NCBI GenBank assembly: GCA_946641795.1
Contig: CAMPBZ010000044.1
Span: 1 to 8,523, forward strand
Direction of reading: 5' to 3'
Source: an uncultured Clostridia bacterium
GTDB lineage: Bacteria; Bacillota; Clostridia; Oscillospirales; CAG-272
Length of the DNA: 8,523 nt
The notes beneath the pieces were generated by a model, which did no database searches, was not told the origin of the DNA, and saw only the letters and a list, made by a program, of their open reading frames with translations. Made by a program: the position numbers and the translations under genes. Each line of letters begins with the position of its first letter. The first letter of the stretch is position 1. Positions 7,083-8,523 of this stretch are shown here, in pieces.

Positions 7083-7124
7083 AAAAAAGAGCCGCTCCGA
7101 AAACATCCGGAGCGGCTCTTTTTT
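7083..7124 (-). terminator. Intrinsic terminator of the pnp-small ORF unit
   Basis: A perfect 17-bp inverted repeat has arms at 7083-7099 and 7108-7124 and an 8-base loop at 7100-7107. The GC-rich core (GAGCCGCTCCG) is flanked by A/T tracts, so the minus-strand transcript ends in a U run. It begins 6 bases past the stop of the small gene at 7131 and separates pnp transcription from the glg promoter. Because A and T tracts flank both sides, it could also stop transcription coming from the other direction. Confidence 0.93.
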
Positions 7125-7130
7125 GTAAGA

Positions 7131-7475
7131 TTATTTTTTGTTTGTTTTTTTGCTTGCTTTTTTGATTTTTGCGCGGATGGAAAGAATTTCCACGGCGGCA
7201 AAAAGGGTAGCGGCAAGCGCAAGCGCGCGCAGGGAACAGCCGTTGGTTTTGCGAATTTCAAAGGTATCCACGGGTTCCTCGTCGTCCTTGCTCCGCAAAA
7301 TCTCATAGCGAACGGTGGACGTTGCGCGAATATAGGGGTTTGCGCCGGCCTCTTTCAGGTCGTTTTTCAGGCGGGCAAGCGCGCCGCTACAGGCGCATTT
7401 TGCGCTTTCCAGGCGTTGCGAAAACTCCTCTTTTTCGGCGGCTTCTTCTTGGTTCAAAACAGGTTCCTGATCCAT
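7131..7475 (-). CDS. Small hypothetical protein with hydrophobic segment, downstream of pnp
   Basis: I do not recognise this 114-residue protein. It starts with a charged, acidic region (about 1-25, rich in Glu and Gln), contains two Cys at 27 and 29 and a third at 80, and has a central mixed region (45-75). A hydrophobic stretch at 84-100 (ALALAATLFAAVEILSI) has a single Glu, and a very basic tail follows (RAKIKKASKKTNKK, 101-114). The layout resembles a small tail-anchored or single-pass membrane protein, but 17 residues with a charge is a marginal membrane segment. The ATG at 7475 is chosen over an upstream in-frame start overlapping pnp because GGAGGAG at 7483-7489 sits 7 bases before it. 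It follows pnp by 43 bases and is ended by a strong terminator, so it is probably co-transcribed with pnp. That it is a real gene rests on the ribosome binding site, position and protein-like composition. Confidence 0.75.
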   Translation of the reverse strand: MDQEPVLNQEEAAEKEEFSQRLESAKCACSGALARLKNDLKEAGANPYIRATSTVRYEILRSKDDEEPVDTFEIRKTNGCSLRALALAATLFAAVEILSIRAKIKKASKKTNKK

Positions 7476-7482
7476 AGGGAAA

Positions 7483-7489
7483 CTCCTCC
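7483..7489 (-). promoter_or_regulatory. Ribosome binding site of the small gene after pnp
   Basis: GGAGGAG lies 7 bases before the ATG at 7475, in the 43-base spacer after pnp. It supports that start over the longer open frame that runs back into pnp. Confidence 0.8.
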
Positions 7490-7518
7490 GTTTCTTTTTT
7501 TTGATTTTTGCGGGAAAC

Positions 7519-8523
7519 TTATTCGCCCAGCGCGTCCTTAATGGAGAAATCGGGACGGCCTTTCTTATCAAGACCCATATATTTCACCCGAACGACGTCG
7601 CCCAGTTTGAGCACGTCCTCCACCTTTTCAATGCGGCGGGGTGCAATTTTGGAAATGTGAACCATTCCTTCCTTGCCGGGGGCGTACTCCACAAAGCAGC
7701 CGAACTCCTTAATGCCGGTCACTTTGCCGGTGTAAACGGCGCCCACTTCCGGCTCGAACACAATGGCGTCAATGCAGGCCTTTGCGGCGTCCGCCTGCGC
7801 GCTGTTCACAGCGGCAATGCGAATGGTGCCGTCGTCCTCAATGTCGATCTTCGCGCCGGTGTCGGCAACGATCTTTTGAATGACCGAGCCGCCCTTGCCG
7901 ATGACCTCGCGGATCTTGTCGGGATCGATCTTCATCGTGGTCATTTTGGGCGCGTACTTGGAAACTTCGGGCCGCGGAGCGGGAATGGCTTTGAGCAGGA
8001 CTTCGTCAATGATATAGTCGCGGCCGATGTGGGTCATTTCCAGCGCGCGGCGGATGATTTCGGGGGTCAGACCGTCAATTTTCAGGTCCATCTGGATCGA
8101 GGTAATGCCCTTGTGGGTACCGGCAACCTTAAAGTCCATATCGCCGTAAAAGTCTTCCAGGCCCTGAATATCCAGCATCGTATCCCAGGAGCCGTCCTCG
8201 GCGGTGATCAGACCGCAGGAGATACCGGCAACGGGCGCCTTGATCGGAACGCCCGCGTCCATCAGCGCCAGCGTAGAGCCGCAAACCGAGCCCTGCGAGG
8301 TGGAACCGTTGGAAGAAACCACGTCGGAGACCAGGCGGATGGCGTAGGGGAACTCCTCCTCGGAGGGGAGTACCGGAATGAGCGAACGCTCGGCGAGCGC
8401 GCCGTGACCGATTTCGCGGCGGCCGGGGCTTCTGACCGGCTTTGCCTCGCCGGTGGAGAAACCGGGCATATTGTAGTGGTGCATATAGCGTTTGGAAGTT
8501 TCGCTGTCAATGCCGTCCAGCAT
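7519..8523 (-). CDS. pnp: Polyribonucleotide nucleotidyltransferase (PNPase), C-terminal part (5' end beyond window)
   Basis: The visible 334 residues are the C-terminal half of PNPase, which degrades RNA 3' to 5' with phosphate and can add tails in reverse; the full enzyme is about 700 residues. The second RNase PH domain is seen in RREIGHGALAERSL (35-48), SSNGSTSQGSVCGSTLALMD (70-89) and GDMDFKVAGT (127-136), which carries active-site Asp residues. A KH domain follows with its GxxG loop as GKGG (209-212), and then an S1 domain at about 259-330 (GAVYTGKVTGIKEFGCFVEY onward). The Met at the window edge aligns with an internal position of the family (ILDGID region), so it is not the true start. 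The protein stops directly after the S1 domain, without the acidic or basic tail seen in some relatives. A 43-base spacer leads to the small downstream gene. Confidence 0.97.
   Translation of the reverse strand: MLDGIDSETSKRYMHHYNMPGFSTGEAKPVRSPGRREIGHGALAERSLIPVLPSEEEFPYAIRLVSDVVSSNGSTSQGSVCGSTLALMDAGVPIKAPVAGISCGLITAEDGSWDTMLDIQGLEDFYGDMDFKVAGTHKGITSIQMDLKIDGLTPEIIRRALEMTHIGRDYIIDEVLLKAIPAPRPEVSKYAPKMTTMKIDPDKIREVIGKGGSVIQKIVADTGAKIDIEDDGTIRIAAVNSAQADAAKACIDAIVFEPEVGAVYTGKVTGIKEFGCFVEYAPGKEGMVHISKIAPRRIEKVEDVLKLGDVVRVKYMGLDKKGRPDFSIKDALGE

Noticed and set aside
7476..7571. Upstream in-frame start for the small gene after pnp, giving 146 residues.
   Set aside because: It would overlap the pnp 3' end and lacks the GGAGGAG site that precedes the ATG at 7475.
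1..8523. Search for CRISPR arrays, insertion sequences, tRNA or rRNA genes, phage genes, toxin-antitoxin pairs or a new defence or biosynthetic system.
   Set aside because: Gene content is fully explained by pnp, one small gene and the glycogen operon. I saw no long direct repeats, transposase motifs, inverted terminal repeats or tRNA-like folds, and spacers are short.

Overview
This window looks like ordinary chromosomal DNA from a low-oxygen gut-type Firmicute, most likely Clostridia of the Oscillospiraceae/Ruminococcaceae type. The basis is the glgB-glgC-glgD-glgA-glgP gene order with a separate glgD, strong AGGAGG ribosome binding sites, a consensus sigma-A promoter, and moderately GC-rich coding DNA separated by A/T-tract-rich spacers. 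This placement is inferred from gene content and was not checked against any database. All seven genes lie on the minus strand, so transcription runs from high to low coordinates.

Region 1 (8523 down to about 7083) is the 3' end of a pnp transcription unit. It holds the C-terminal half of polynucleotide phosphorylase, followed after 43 bases by a small unrecognised gene (114 aa) with a hydrophobic segment and a Lys-rich tail. A perfect 17-bp inverted repeat with A and T tracts (7083-7124) then acts as an intrinsic terminator.

Region 2 (about 7082 down to 6863) is the control region of the glycogen operon. It carries a TTGACA-17-TAAGAT promoter with an extended -10, a tandem 10-bp repeat and several CGTTTG hexamers upstream of it, and a short hairpin in the leader before the glgB ribosome binding site.

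Region 3 (6862 down to 1) is the glycogen operon. ADP-glucose pyrophosphorylase (GlgC catalytic subunit plus GlgD non-catalytic paralogue) makes ADP-glucose, glycogen synthase (GlgA) adds it to alpha-1,4 chains, branching enzyme (GlgB) makes the alpha-1,6 branches, and glycogen phosphorylase (GlgP, N-terminal 342 residues only) releases glucose-1-phosphate. Gaps between genes are 14 to 61 bases with no obvious terminator, so the five genes are probably one transcript.

I see no mobile element, CRISPR array, tRNA, rRNA or recognisable new system. The points most worth a second look are the Ala in place of the usual ADP-glucose-binding Lys in the GlgA N-terminal motif, the small gene after pnp, and the repeats and leader hairpin in front of glgB.
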